Assembly (NCBI GenBank): GCA_016793635.1
Contig: JAEUMD010000019.1
Span: 147,830 to 211,829 of the forward strand
Length of the DNA stretch: 64,000 nt
Direction of reading: 5' to 3'
Origin: Hyphomicrobiaceae bacterium
GTDB lineage: Bacteria; Pseudomonadota; Alphaproteobacteria; Rhizobiales; Hyphomicrobiaceae
Shown here: one piece after another, positions 46,115 to 54,589 of the stretch
How positions within the stretch are numbered: the stretch's first letter is position 1
Layout of the letters: each line of letters opens with the position of its first letter
Program-made: the position numbers and the translations under genes
The notes under the pieces: generated by a model
Told to the model about the DNA's origin: nothing
The model's database searches: none
What the model saw: only the letters and a program-made list of their open reading frames with translations

Positions 46115-47668
46115 ATGGCCAATAAGAACCTGTTCGCCTCGTATGTCGGGAAGCTGATCCCGCGCACGAATACGGCGAACCGCGCGGGTGCTCCGGCCTA
46201 CGAGCTCGAGCCCCGTCACCAGCTCGCTCAGCTCGCGATGACGGGCACGCTGTCGCCGACGTTCTATGCGTCGGGTGCGGCGCAGCTCGCCGACGTGATG
46301 GCGCTGGCCGGGAAGGTCGATCCGGCGTTCCTCGCGAAGGCTGCGATCTACGCTCGTAAGCGCGGCCACATGAAGGATATGCCGGCGCTGTTGCTGGCGG
46401 CTCTTTCAACGCGTGACACGGCGTTGCTCTCGGCGGCGTTCCCGCACGCGATCGACAACGGGCGTATGCTGCGCAACTTCGTGCAGATCATGCGTTCGGG
46501 TGCGGTCGGCCGTAAGTCGCTCGGTTCGCGCCCCAAGGCGCTGGTCGAGGGTTGGCTCGCCGCGGCGACGGATCGCCAGATCCTGCAGGCCGCGGTCGGG
46601 CAGAGCCCATCGCTCGCCGATATCGTCAAGATGGTGCACCCGAAGCCGGCGACGCCGGAGCGTAGGGCGCTCTATGCCTGGCTCATCGGCAAGCCGTACG
46701 ACGTCGCCGCGCTGCCGGAGATCGTCCGCTCGTTCGAGGCGTTCAAACGCGATCCCAAGGCTCGCGTGCCCGACGTTCCGTTCCAGATGCTGACCGCGCT
46801 GGAGCTGACGCCGCAGCACTGGGCCGAGATCGCCAAGACCGCCGGCTGGCAGATGCTGCGCATGAACCTCAACACCTTCGACCGTCAGTGCGTGTTCGCG
46901 CTCGACGGCATGGCGGAGAGGATCGCGGCGCGGCTGAAGGACGAGCGTGAGATCAGGAAGTCTCGCGTTCTGCCCTACCAGCTCATGACGGCCTACCTCG
47001 CGGCCAGCAAGGACGTGCCCGGGATCGTGCGTGAGGCGCTGCAGGACGCCATGGAGATCGCGACCGCCAATGTACCGGCGTTCTCGGGCAACGTGGTGAT
47101 CTGCCCGGACGTCTCGGGCTCGATGTCGTCGCCGGCGACCGGCTACCGCAAAGGTGCCACGTCGGTTGTCCGTTGCATCGATGTCGCGGCGCTCGTCGCG
47201 GCGGCGGTGCTGCGGGTCAACACGTCGGCCCGCGTGTTGCCGTTCGAGAATGACGTTGTGCGTGCGAACATCAATCCGCGCGATAGCGTCATGACCAACG
47301 CGGCGAAGCTCGCGGCCATCGGTGGCGGCGGAACCAACTGCTCGGCGCCCATCGCGCTGCTCAACGCCGAGCGCGCGAAGGTCGATATGGTGGTGATGGT
47401 CTCGGACAACCAGTCGTGGATGGATGCGCGCCGTGCCGATGCTACGGGCTTGATGAAGGAGTGGACGAAGCTGAAGCAGTGTAACCGCAATGCCAAGCTC
47501 GTCTGCATCGACATCCAGCCCCACGGAACGACGCAGGCGATCGAGCGTGCCGACATCTTGAACGTCGGCGGCTTCTCGGATGCCGTGTTCGAGGTTGTCG
47601 CCGAGTTCGCCGCCGGCAACATCGGGCCGAAGCACTGGGTTGGCGAGATCGAGAAGATCAAGCTCTAG
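46115..47668 (+). CDS. rsr: Rsr, Ro60 orthologue (TROVE domain)
   Basis: 517-aa ring-shaped RNA-binding protein that forms an RNP with Y RNAs. The TROVE HEAT-repeat domain covers about residues 15-320 (AIYARKRGHMKDMPALLLAALS, MLRNFVQIMRSGAVGRKSLG). The C-terminal VWA domain begins at about 325 with an intact MIDAS motif DVSGSMS (Asp332) and later GGGGTNCSAPI and VSDNQS. Full length for bacterial Rsr. GAGAGGA upstream supports the ATG. Five Y RNA genes follow, then rtcB and rtcA, an arrangement similar to Salmonella rsr-yrlBA-rtcBA. Confidence 0.96.
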   Translation: MANKNLFASYVGKLIPRTNTANRAGAPAYELEPRHQLAQLAMTGTLSPTFYASGAAQLADVMALAGKVDPAFLAKAAIYARKRGHMKDMPALLLAALSTRDTALLSAAFPHAIDNGRMLRNFVQIMRSGAVGRKSLGSRPKALVEGWLAAATDRQILQAAVGQSPSLADIVKMVHPKPATPERRALYAWLIGKPYDVAALPEIVRSFEAFKRDPKARVPDVPFQMLTALELTPQHWAEIAKTAGWQMLRMNLNTFDRQCVFALDGMAERIAARLKDEREIRKSRVLPYQLMTAYLAASKDVPGIVREALQDAMEIATANVPAFSGNVVICPDVSGSMSSPATGYRKGATSVVRCIDVAALVAAAVLRVNTSARVLPFENDVVRANINPRDSVMTNAAKLAAIGGGGTNCSAPIALLNAERAKVDMVVMVSDNQSWMDARRADATGLMKEWTKLKQCNRNAKLVCIDIQPHGTTQAIERADILNVGGFSDAVFEVVAEFAAGNIGPKHWVGEIEKIKL

Positions 47669-47670
47669 CG

Positions 47671-47880
47671 CCGCGGTCGTTCGGGGAAGTGATGCGCAAG
47701 CATTGTCCCCGAACGTGAATCGCCGGCGCAACGCAAAGTGCCGCGATCGTCCGAGGGACGGGTGCGCAAGCACTACTCTCGGACGTCAATCGCCGGCGCA
47801 AAACAAAGAGCCGCGATCGTTCGGGGAAGTGATGCGCAAGCATTATCCCCGAACGTGAATCGCCGGCGCAAAGCACGAGA
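47671..47880 (+). repeat. three tandem 70-bp hairpin repeats after rsr
   Basis: Exact 70-bp period, copies starting at 47671, 47741 and 47811. Each contains a long hairpin with a GCAA tetraloop and then CGCCGGCG. Copy 1 pairs CGTTCGGGG with CCCCGAACG and GATGC with GCATT. Copy 2 has changed both arms (CGTCCGAG with CTCGGACG, GGTGC with GCACT) so that pairing is kept. These paired substitutions argue for a selected RNA structure. It begins 2 bp after the rsr stop. Confidence 0.85.
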
Positions 47881-47883
47881 ACT

Positions 47884-47960
47884 GCCGGGGGGAATGCATG
47901 CCCGGGACTACATCGCTGAAACCGGAGAACGTCTCAGGCACACGGTCTTGTCCCCCCGGC
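47884..47960 (+). ncRNA. Y RNA-like RNA A (short form)
   Basis: 77 nt. Ends pair perfectly (GCCGGGGGG, 47884-47892, with CCCCCCGGC, 47952-47960). Inside are AATGCATGCCCGGGACTACATC, resembling the Rsr-binding 5' strand of the other Y RNAs, and its partner GTCTCAGGC. The apical part is only about 22 nt, so the tRNA-like module is missing. A T-rich stretch follows. Confidence 0.65.
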
Positions 47961-48075
47961 TATTTGTTTGACGCTGCCGATTCACGCTTCGCAAAGACGC
48001 GAAGCGATCGGAGCGTGGGTTACGCTGCCGATTCACGCGCTCGCAAGAGCTCGCACGATCGGGGCGCCGTACTTC

Positions 48076-48125
48076 AGCCCGCGAAAGCGGGCTCAGCGGC
48101 CAAGGGCCGCCGGCGCAAGTGCGCC
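48076..48125 (+). repeat. triple-hairpin cassette, copy 1
   Basis: Three consecutive hairpins: AGCCCGC-GAAA-GCGGGCT, GCGGC-CAAGG-GCCGC and GGCGC-AAGT-GCGCC. Directly follows palindrome copy 2. Confidence 0.75.
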
Positions 48126-48249
48126 GTGCTTGAAACTAAACACGCCGCCGATTCACGCGCTCGCAAGGGCTCGCACGATCGGGGAAGTCTTGGTTGCACC
48201 GCCGATTCACGCGCTCGCGAGAGCTCGCACGATCGGGGCGTGGATCTTC

Positions 48250-48299
48250 AGCCCGCGAAAGCGGGCTCAGCGGCCAAGGGCCGCCGGCGCAAGTGCGCC
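48250..48299 (+). repeat. triple-hairpin cassette, copy 2
   Basis: Same three hairpins as copy 1, directly following palindrome copy 4 and ending 18 bp before Y RNA B. Confidence 0.75.
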
Positions 48300-48317
48300 G
48301 CACTTGAACAGGAAAGT

Positions 48318-48467
<150 letters not shown>

Positions 48468-48580
48468 GTCTAGTGACGCTGCCGATTCACGCGCTCGCAA
48501 GGGCGCGAAGCGATCAGAGCGTTGGTTGCGCCGCCGATTTACGCGCTCGCAAGAGCTCGCACGATCGGGCACCGTACTTC

Positions 48581-48630
48581 AGCCCGCGAAAGCGGGCTCA
48601 GCGGCCGAGGGCCGCCGGCGCAAGTGCGCC
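48581..48630 (+). repeat. triple-hairpin cassette, copy 3
   Basis: Same three hairpins as copies 1 and 2, with CGAGG instead of CAAGG in the middle loop. Follows palindrome copy 6. Confidence 0.75.
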
Positions 48631-48698
48631 GTGCTTGAAACTATACACGCCGCCGATTCACGCGCTCGCAAGGGCGCGCGCGATCGGGGCGAGCAGAA

Positions 48699-48818
48699 AG
48701 GTTCTGGCGAATGCCCGTGGGATTACATCCTCCAAAGAGGAGCGTTCGCGTTCGGGAGAACGCGCCCGGCCCATCGTTACCGGGAGCTCAAATCTCGCGA
48801 ACCTCGTCGCCAGAACCT
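48699..48818 (+). ncRNA. Y RNA C
   Basis: 120 nt. Perfect 12-bp terminal helix AGGTTCTGGCGA/TCGCCAGAACCT, then the conserved AATGCC-GTGGGATTACATC 5' strand pairing with AATCTCGCG. The apical part has a GCGTTC/GAACGC hairpin with GTTCG in the loop, a CCCGG/CCGGG hairpin and then AGCTC. This is a degenerate form of the T arm, acceptor and D arm order seen in RNAs B, D and E. Confidence 0.75.
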
Positions 48819-48863
48819 CACAATTCCACGTCACCACTCCCGCGATGAAGGAGTGAGAACGAA

Positions 48864-48999
48864 CCCTGGCGAATGCCGGTGGGACTACATGATAGAGCGC
48901 CCGAGGGAAGCCGAGGGAGGACGGTGGTTCGAGCCCACCCGCCGAAGTAACAATCGGCGTAGCTCAGCAAACTATGTCTCGCCACGCCTCGTCGCCGGG
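48864..48999 (+). ncRNA. Y RNA D with permuted tRNA-like module
   Basis: 136 nt. Terminal helix CCCTGGCGA with TCGCCGGGA, and the conserved AATGCCGGTGGGACTACAT 5' strand. Apical module: T arm GGTGG-TTCGAGC-CCACC (48923-48939), acceptor-mimic hairpin CGCCG/CGGCG with a 10-nt loop (48940-48959), and TAGCTCAGC of a truncated D arm. Confidence 0.8.
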
Positions 49000-49055
49000 A
49001 CCGACGCATGGCTCCGTCACGGACGGGACCAATCGAAAAAAGGAGAACGGAACGT

Positions 49056-49275
49056 AGTGGTGCGTGACGAATGCCGGTGGAACTACATCCTTGCCATGGA
49101 CCGGGTCGCGGGTTCGAGTCCCGCCGGACCTTCGAAAGAAGGGCCGTAGCTCAGAGGGAGAGCAGGTGGATTTCGTGCCACCGCTCCGATCGTCGCGCGT
49201 CCTTTACGCGCGGCGTGCATCGGCAGCGGCAGACATAAATCCAACGTTTCACCACCTTTGTCGTCACGCACCACT
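49056..49275 (+). ncRNA. Y RNA E, most complete permuted tRNA mimic
   Basis: 220 nt. Perfect 15-bp terminal helix AGTGGTGCGTGACGA/TCGTCACGCACCACT, AATGCC loop and GGTGGAAC/GTTTCACC. Apical module: T arm GCGGG-TTCGAGT-CCCGC (49108-49124); acceptor mimic CGGACCTTC-GAAA-GAAGGGCCG (49125-49146), closed by a GAAA tetraloop; D arm TAGCTCAGAGGGAGAGC; then GGTGG/CCACC with an 8-nt loop (49165-49182) where a tRNA has its anticodon arm. A further hairpin of the CCGAT...ATCGG kind follows. It ends 27 bp before rtcB. Confidence 0.88.
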
Positions 49276-49302
49276 GGGTTCCTCATCGAACGGAGACGGG
49301 CC

Positions 49303-50550
49303 ATGGGACGCCATTTCGAATTTCTCGCAGAACGCCACGACCCGGCCAAGGCCGCTGGCGGCAACGTGCGCCCGGTGAAGATGTGGACGCGCGGCGTTCC
49401 CGTCGAGGAGCAGGCACGCCAGCAGCTTCTCGCCACCGCGTCGATGCCCTTCATCTTCAAGCATCTCGCGGTGATGCCGGACGTGCATTACGGCATCGGC
49501 TCGACGGTCGGCAGCGTCATACCGACCAAAGGCGCGATCATTCCGGCCGCCGTCGGCGTCGACATCGGTTGCGGCATGATGGCGTGGCAGTTGACGCTGT
49601 CCGCGAAGGACCTGCCCGACAGCCTCGCCGGGATCCGTTCCGACATCGAGCGCGCGGTACCGCATGGTTTCATCACCACGCCGGGGCGCGCGTTGAAGGG
49701 CGGCTGGGAAACCGCGCCGGCCTCCGTCTCGTCGCGCTGGCGCCGGCTCGGCGAGCGCTATGACGCGATCGTCGAGAAGCATCCGAAGATCGCCCACAAG
49801 CGCGCCGTGCAGCAGCTCGGATCGCTCGGCACGGGCAATCACTTCATCGAGCTTTGCCTCGACGAAAAGGACAACGTCTGGATAATGCTGCATTCGGGTT
49901 CGCGCGGGCCGGGCAACCAGATCGGCCAGTACTTCATCGAGCTGGCCCGCGAGGACATGCGCGCGCACTTCATCAACTTGCCGGACAAGGATCTCGCCTA
50001 TCTCGTCGAGGGCACCAGCCACTTCGACGACTACTACGAGGCCCTTTCATGGGCGCAGGACTATGCGTGGGAGAACCGTCAGGCGATGATGGACGCCGTG
50101 CTGCGCGTTCTGCGCGATCACCTGCCCGCCTTCCAGATCGGCGAGCAGGCGGTGAACTGCCACCATAACTACGTGGCGCGCGAAACGCACTTCGGCGAGG
50201 AAATCCTCGTGACGCGAAAGGGCGCGGTGCGCGCGGCGGAAGGCGTGATGGGCATCATCCCCGGCTCGATGGGTGCGCGTTCGTTCATCGTCCGCGGCAA
50301 GGGCAACGCGGAAAGCTTCTGCTCGTGTTCTCACGGCGCCGGCCGCGCCATGTCGCGCACGCAGGCAAAAAAGCTTTTCACGCTCGAGGACCACGCGCGC
50401 GACACCGCCGGCATCGAGTGCCGCAAGGACGCCGACGTGATCGACGAGACGCCGAAAGCGTACAAGGACATCGATGCCGTGATGGCGGCGCAGGCCGATC
50501 TCGTCGAGATCGTACATACTTTGCGTCAGGTCGTGTGCGTGAAGGGGTAG
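49303..50550 (+). CDS. rtcB: RNA-splicing ligase RtcB
   Basis: 415-aa GTP- and metal-dependent ligase that joins 3'-phosphate or 2',3'-cyclic phosphate RNA to 5'-OH ends. Motifs in order: MPDVHYGIGSTVGSVIPT, GVDIGCGMMA (metal Cys), GTGNHFIELC, HSGSRGPGNQIG and SCSHGAGRAMSR, whose His344 is the predicted guanylylated residue. The ATG at 49303 follows GGAGA. It is downstream of the Y RNAs and overlaps no other feature. The next gene starts 2 bp after its stop. Confidence 0.97.
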   Translation: MGRHFEFLAERHDPAKAAGGNVRPVKMWTRGVPVEEQARQQLLATASMPFIFKHLAVMPDVHYGIGSTVGSVIPTKGAIIPAAVGVDIGCGMMAWQLTLSAKDLPDSLAGIRSDIERAVPHGFITTPGRALKGGWETAPASVSSRWRRLGERYDAIVEKHPKIAHKRAVQQLGSLGTGNHFIELCLDEKDNVWIMLHSGSRGPGNQIGQYFIELAREDMRAHFINLPDKDLAYLVEGTSHFDDYYEALSWAQDYAWENRQAMMDAVLRVLRDHLPAFQIGEQAVNCHHNYVARETHFGEEILVTRKGAVRAAEGVMGIIPGSMGARSFIVRGKGNAESFCSCSHGAGRAMSRTQAKKLFTLEDHARDTAGIECRKDADVIDETPKAYKDIDAVMAAQADLVEIVHTLRQVVCVKG

Positions 50551-50552
50551 CC

Positions 50553-51122
50553 ATGAAAAAAGATGTGATACGGCACGCCTACGATACAACGGTCGATCGC
50601 CTCGCTCGTCTAGCTGCATTTGCCTTTTCAGACGAACCGTCCGGTTTGGATGAGGACGTGAGGAGCAGGCTTCGGCAACAGGCGATCGATGACCTTGTTA
50701 CTTTCGCGATCTCGCTACGCCGCTTGACCGAAGTAATCAACCTCGTGGCCTTCTCGAAGGGAATCGCCATCCCGACCGCGCAACCTCGAACCGACTCGCA
50801 GTCTTATTGGTTCCAAAGAACAGATTCGGTCACCATCTGGGTGCTATTGGGGACGATCGTTCACGCCCAAACCTATAGGATTGCTCGATCGGAGTTCGAA
50901 ATTGCTATGCTACTGGGGCATGAGCCGCTGGACACGCTCGTCAAGCTCAATGGAGTGCCGGGCTCGTCGTGCGAGCCACTTTTTGCACTGCGTTCTGATC
51001 ACAAAACCTCGTGCTTTGCACTTCGAGATCTGGTTATGAGATCGGGAGGTATTCTCGACGCGGCAAGGAGCGCAGGTAGTCAGCTGGGGCTAACCCTCGA
51101 CTTGGATCTTCGGGACCCTTAA
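50553..51122 (+). CDS. unknown protein inserted between rtcB and rtcA
   Basis: 189 aa that I do not recognise. It is largely helical (TTVDRLARLAAFAF, AIDDLVTFAISLRRLTEVINLV), without signal peptide or clear catalytic motif. There is no Rx4-6H HEPN signature. Base composition is visibly AT-richer and codon choice looser than in rtcB and rtcA, which suggests later acquisition. The ATG is 2 bp after the rtcB stop, and AAGGGG at the rtcB end serves as its ribosome-binding site, so it is co-expressed with the RNA-repair genes. Confidence 0.75.
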   Translation: MKKDVIRHAYDTTVDRLARLAAFAFSDEPSGLDEDVRSRLRQQAIDDLVTFAISLRRLTEVINLVAFSKGIAIPTAQPRTDSQSYWFQRTDSVTIWVLLGTIVHAQTYRIARSEFEIAMLLGHEPLDTLVKLNGVPGSSCEPLFALRSDHKTSCFALRDLVMRSGGILDAARSAGSQLGLTLDLDLRDP

Positions 51123-51144
51123 TTTCGCAAGAAGACCCAATTTC

Positions 51145-52161
51145 ATGCTGATTCTAGACGGAAGCTATGGAGAGGGTGGCGGCCAGATATTGCGCACCTC
51201 GCTCACACTCTCGATGATAACGGGCGAGCCGTTTCGCATCGAGCGCATCCGCGCCAAACGCCGCAAGCCGGGCCTGCTACGCCAACACCTGACCGCGGTC
51301 CGCGCGGCGGCGCGCATCGCCAACGCGCGGGTGAAGGGCGACGAGCCGGGATCGACGGCGCTGACATTCGAGCCGGGGGTGATCACCGCCGGTGATTACG
51401 ATATCGCGATCGGCACCGCGGGCTCCACGACGCTCGTCTTCCAAACCGTTCTGCCGGCGCTGCTTCGCGCCGATGCACCGTCGCGCTTGAAGCTCTCCGG
51501 CGGTACGCACAATCCGAGTGCGCCGACGTTCGACTATCTCGCACGCGCGTACCTGCCGTTGCTTCACCGCATGGGCGCGAGCGTCGAAGTGAAGTTGCAT
51601 CGACCAGGGTTCTATCCGGCCGGCGGCGGAACGTGGAGTGCGACCGTGCAACCATCGCCGTTGCTCGAACCTCTGATGTTGCACGAGGCGGGCCCGGTCA
51701 ACGCGCGACGCATCACCGCCGATGTCGCCAACTTGCCGTTCGAAATCGCCGAGCGCGAGGCAGCGATTGTCACGCGCATGCTGTCGTGGCCGCAGTCCGC
51801 CGCCCACGCGCGCGATGTCGGTGCGGACGGGCACGGCAACGTCCTCGCCATCGAGATCGTGCAGGCCAACATCACGGAGATCTTTACCGGCTTCGGCTCG
51901 CGCGACCTTTCTGCCGAGGCCGTGGCGGATGCGACGGCGCGCGAAGCCCGCGCCTACATCGCCGCGAGCGTTCCCGTCGGCCCACACCTCGCCGATCAGC
52001 TGCTGCTGCCACTAGCGCTGGCAGGAACCGGGTCGTTCGTTACTGTTGCGCCGACCATGCATACGCGCACCAACATCGAGGTGATCGAGAAGTTCCTGCC
52101 GCTGTCGTTCAGCGTCGATGAGATCGGTAGCGGACGCTGGCGCATCGCTCTCGCGGAGTAG
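51145..52161 (+). CDS. rtcA: RNA 3'-terminal phosphate cyclase
   Basis: 338-aa ATP-dependent enzyme that converts RNA 3'-phosphates to 2',3'-cyclic phosphates, preparing ends for RtcB. It begins LDGSYGEGGGQILRTSLTLS, has RIRAKRRKPGLLRQHL, the GGTHNPSAPTFDYLARAYLPLL segment and GPHLADQLLLPLAL with predicted nucleophile His281. Full family length. It lies 22 bp after the unknown gene and 6 bp before the nucleotidyltransferase gene. Confidence 0.97.
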   Translation: MLILDGSYGEGGGQILRTSLTLSMITGEPFRIERIRAKRRKPGLLRQHLTAVRAAARIANARVKGDEPGSTALTFEPGVITAGDYDIAIGTAGSTTLVFQTVLPALLRADAPSRLKLSGGTHNPSAPTFDYLARAYLPLLHRMGASVEVKLHRPGFYPAGGGTWSATVQPSPLLEPLMLHEAGPVNARRITADVANLPFEIAEREAAIVTRMLSWPQSAAHARDVGADGHGNVLAIEIVQANITEIFTGFGSRDLSAEAVADATAREARAYIAASVPVGPHLADQLLLPLALAGTGSFVTVAPTMHTRTNIEVIEKFLPLSFSVDEIGSGRWRIALAE

Positions 52162-52167
52162 AAGTTG

Positions 52168-52968
52168 ATGGATGTGATGAGAGACGTTTCAGCGGAACTG
52201 CGCGCGCACATCGCTTCCCGGCTCCGCGAGGTGGAGGAGAGCGAGGGCGTGCGCATCCTTTACGCCGCGGAATCCGGCAGCCGCGCCTGGGGGTTCGCCT
52301 CCCCCGACAGCGACTACGACGTGCGCTTCATCTATTGCCACTCGCGCGACTGGTATCTCTCGCTCAACGAACCGCGCGACGTGATCGAGCGGCCGCTCGA
52401 TGACAAGCTCGTCGACCTCGCGGGCTGGGATGTGAGGAAGGCTCTGCGGCTGCTGTTGAAATCGAACCCGGCGCTTTACGAGTGGCTGGTTTCGCCGATC
52501 GTCTATGCCGACGACGCCGCGTTCGCGCCCGCCGCCCGCGATCTCTTCGTCCGGCACGCCGAGCCGCGCGTGCTGGCGCAGCATTATCATTCGATCGCGC
52601 GCGGCCAATGGAAGAGCGAGATCGCCGACACCGCGCAGCCGAAGCTCAAGAAGTATTTCTACGTCGTGAGGCCGTTGCTTTCGCTGCAGTGGGTGATCCG
52701 GCACGCCACCATGCCACCGATGAACCTCGATGCACTCGTCGCACTATGTCCGCCGCCGGCCGAAGTCCACGACGCCATCACGACCCTGCTCGAAGCCAAG
52801 CGGGAGACGCCGGAACTCGGCCGCGGCCAACGCATCGCCGTGATCGACGAGTGGGCGCTCGCAGAACTCGACGCCTTACAGCCGGACCGCCACACCTTCG
52901 CTCCTCGCGATGCCACCGCAACGCGCGCGGACGCCGACGTTCTTTTCATCGAAACTGCGAAGCTCTGA
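52168..52968 (+). CDS. RlaP-like nucleotidyltransferase of the RNA-repair operon
   Basis: 266-aa DNA polymerase beta-superfamily nucleotidyltransferase. The active site is ESGSRAWGFASPDSDYDVRF, with Gly-Ser at 37-38 and the metal-binding Asp49 and Asp51. It resembles PF10127 (RlaP), a family associated with RNA ligase operons. Starting 6 bp after rtcA, it is the last gene of the operon. The likely role is adding nucleotides to RNA ends during repair, by family inference. The ATG at 52168 is preferred over the TTG codon before it. Confidence 0.88.
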   Translation: MDVMRDVSAELRAHIASRLREVEESEGVRILYAAESGSRAWGFASPDSDYDVRFIYCHSRDWYLSLNEPRDVIERPLDDKLVDLAGWDVRKALRLLLKSNPALYEWLVSPIVYADDAAFAPAARDLFVRHAEPRVLAQHYHSIARGQWKSEIADTAQPKLKKYFYVVRPLLSLQWVIRHATMPPMNLDALVALCPPPAEVHDAITTLLEAKRETPELGRGQRIAVIDEWALAELDALQPDRHTFAPRDATATRADADVLFIETAKL

Positions 52969-53049
52969 ACCGAGGTCAAGGAGCGCTGGCCGTCACGCCC
53001 GCCAATTGCTAGACCTGCTACCGGCCCCCAACAGAATTCCGGAACCGCG

Positions 53050-54447
53050 ATGACCGACCATCTGCCCGCCGTACTCAAGACCCTCGACCGCTCGGAATCC
53101 GCCGCGCTCGAGCGTCTGTTCGAACTCCTGCGCATCCCGAGCGTCTCGACCGATCCCGCCTATAAGGCCGACTGCCAGCGTGCCGCCGATTGGTGCGCGG
53201 CGCAGCTCCGCGAGATCGGCATAGAGGCCACCGTGCGCAAGACGACGGGCCATCCGATGGTCGTCGGTCACGATCGCAAATCGGTACCTAAGGGAATGCC
53301 GCACGTCCTGTTCTATGGCCATTACGACGTGCAGCCGCCGGACCCGCTCGAACTCTGGAAATCGCCGCCGTTCGAGCCACGCATCACGACGGAGAAGGGC
53401 AACGGTAAGGTCATCGTTGCCCGCGGCGCGGAAGACAACAAGGGCCAGCTCATGACGTTCTTCGAGGCGGTGCGCGCCTGGAGAGCCGTCGCAGGCGAGC
53501 TTCCCATCGCCGTCTCGGTGATGATCGAGGGGGAGGAGGAGTGCGGCTCGCCGTCGTTGCCGGGCTTTCTCGCCAAGGCCGGCAAGGAGCTCAAGGCCGA
53601 CGTCGTTCTGGTTTGCGATACAGGCCAGTGGGATAAAGAGACACCCGCCATAACCACCATGTTGCGCGGTCTGGCCGCGACGGAGGTGATCGTCACCGGC
53701 CCCTCGCTCGATCTCCATTCCGGCATCTACGGCGGACCGGCGATGAACCCGATCCGCGCGCTGGTTGGCGCGCTCGGCGCGATCCACGATGCCCGTGGAA
53801 AGGTGCGCGTTCCGGGGTTCTACGACGGCATCGTCAAGCCGACCGCCAAGCAGGTGAAGCAGTGGCGCGAGCTCGCCGCGTCCGCGCCCGACATGCTGGC
53901 GAGCGTTGGACTGAAAAAGCCCGCGGGAGAGGCGAGCTACAGCGCCATCGAGCAGCTCTGGTCGCGGCCGACGCTCGAGTTCAATGGCATTACCGGCGGA
54001 TACCAGGGTGTCGGCTCGAAGACGGTTATTCCGTCGAAGGCTTCCGCCAAGATCACCTGCCGCCTCGTGGCCGGACAAGACCCGGAGAAAGTGCTTGCCG
54101 GCGTACAGGCGTTCATCCGCTCGAAACTTCCAGAAGACTGCACATGCGAGTTCATCGGTACGCACGGCAGCGCCGCCGTGGCGTTCGACACGTCGATGAC
54201 GAGCATGAAAACAGCAGCCGCCGCGCTCTCCGATGAATGGGGCAAGCCCACCGTATTGATGGGCTGCGGCGCATCCATCCCGATCGTCACGTCGTTCCGC
54301 GACGCGCTCGGCATGGATAGCCTCCTCATCGGATTCGGGCTCGACGACGATCGCATTCACTCACCGAACGAGAAGTACAATCTCTCGAGCTTCAAGAAGG
54401 GCGCTCGGAGCTGGGCACGGATTCTTGCCGCGTTCGCCAAGGGGTAG
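53050..54447 (+). CDS. M20-family metallopeptidase (dipeptidase)
   Basis: 465-aa zinc peptidase. Metal and catalytic motifs are [23 protein letters not shown], and [10 protein letters not shown] (general-base Glu pair), with [12 protein letters not shown] in the dimerisation lid and [14 protein letters not shown] carrying the last His ligand. It belongs to the CNDP/ArgE-DapE group with a dipeptidase-like length. It has no obvious functional link to the rtc operon 80 bp upstream. Confidence 0.92.
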   Translation: MTDHLPAVLKTLDRSESAALERLFELLRIPSVSTDPAYKADCQRAADWCAAQLREIGIEATVRKTTGHPMVVGHDRKSVPKGMPHVLFYGHYDVQPPDPLELWKSPPFEPRITTEKGNGKVIVARGAEDNKGQLMTFFEAVRAWRAVAGELPIAVSVMIEGEEECGSPSLPGFLAKAGKELKADVVLVCDTGQWDKETPAITTMLRGLAATEVIVTGPSLDLHSGIYGGPAMNPIRALVGALGAIHDARGKVRVPGFYDGIVKPTAKQVKQWRELAASAPDMLASVGLKKPAGEASYSAIEQLWSRPTLEFNGITGGYQGVGSKTVIPSKASAKITCRLVAGQDPEKVLAGVQAFIRSKLPEDCTCEFIGTHGSAAVAFDTSMTSMKTAAAALSDEWGKPTVLMGCGASIPIVTSFRDALGMDSLLIGFGLDDDRIHSPNEKYNLSSFKKGARSWARILAAFAKG

Positions 54448-54505
54448 AGTATCCCTTTGATAGCGGTGCCTAGCCTTATGGCTGCCGGGTCCGCTGTTTA
54501 CGAGC

Positions 54506-54520
54506 GAACGTTGCTCGAAC
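54506..54520. promoter_or_regulatory. LexA (SOS) box
   Basis: GAAC-N7-GAAC (GTTGCTC between) is an exact alphaproteobacterial LexA box, 69 bp upstream of the ligase-associated helicase ATG. Confidence 0.7.
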
Positions 54521-54589
54521 CGCCGCCCCTTCCAGCTTTGACAGCCGACCGCACTTGCGGAGCGGCTGCGGCCGGGTAGTCTCCGCCGC

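Noticed and set aside
47671-47880. CRISPR array
   Set aside because: The three 70-bp units are nearly identical throughout, with no variable spacers, and each is a long palindrome with compensatory changes.
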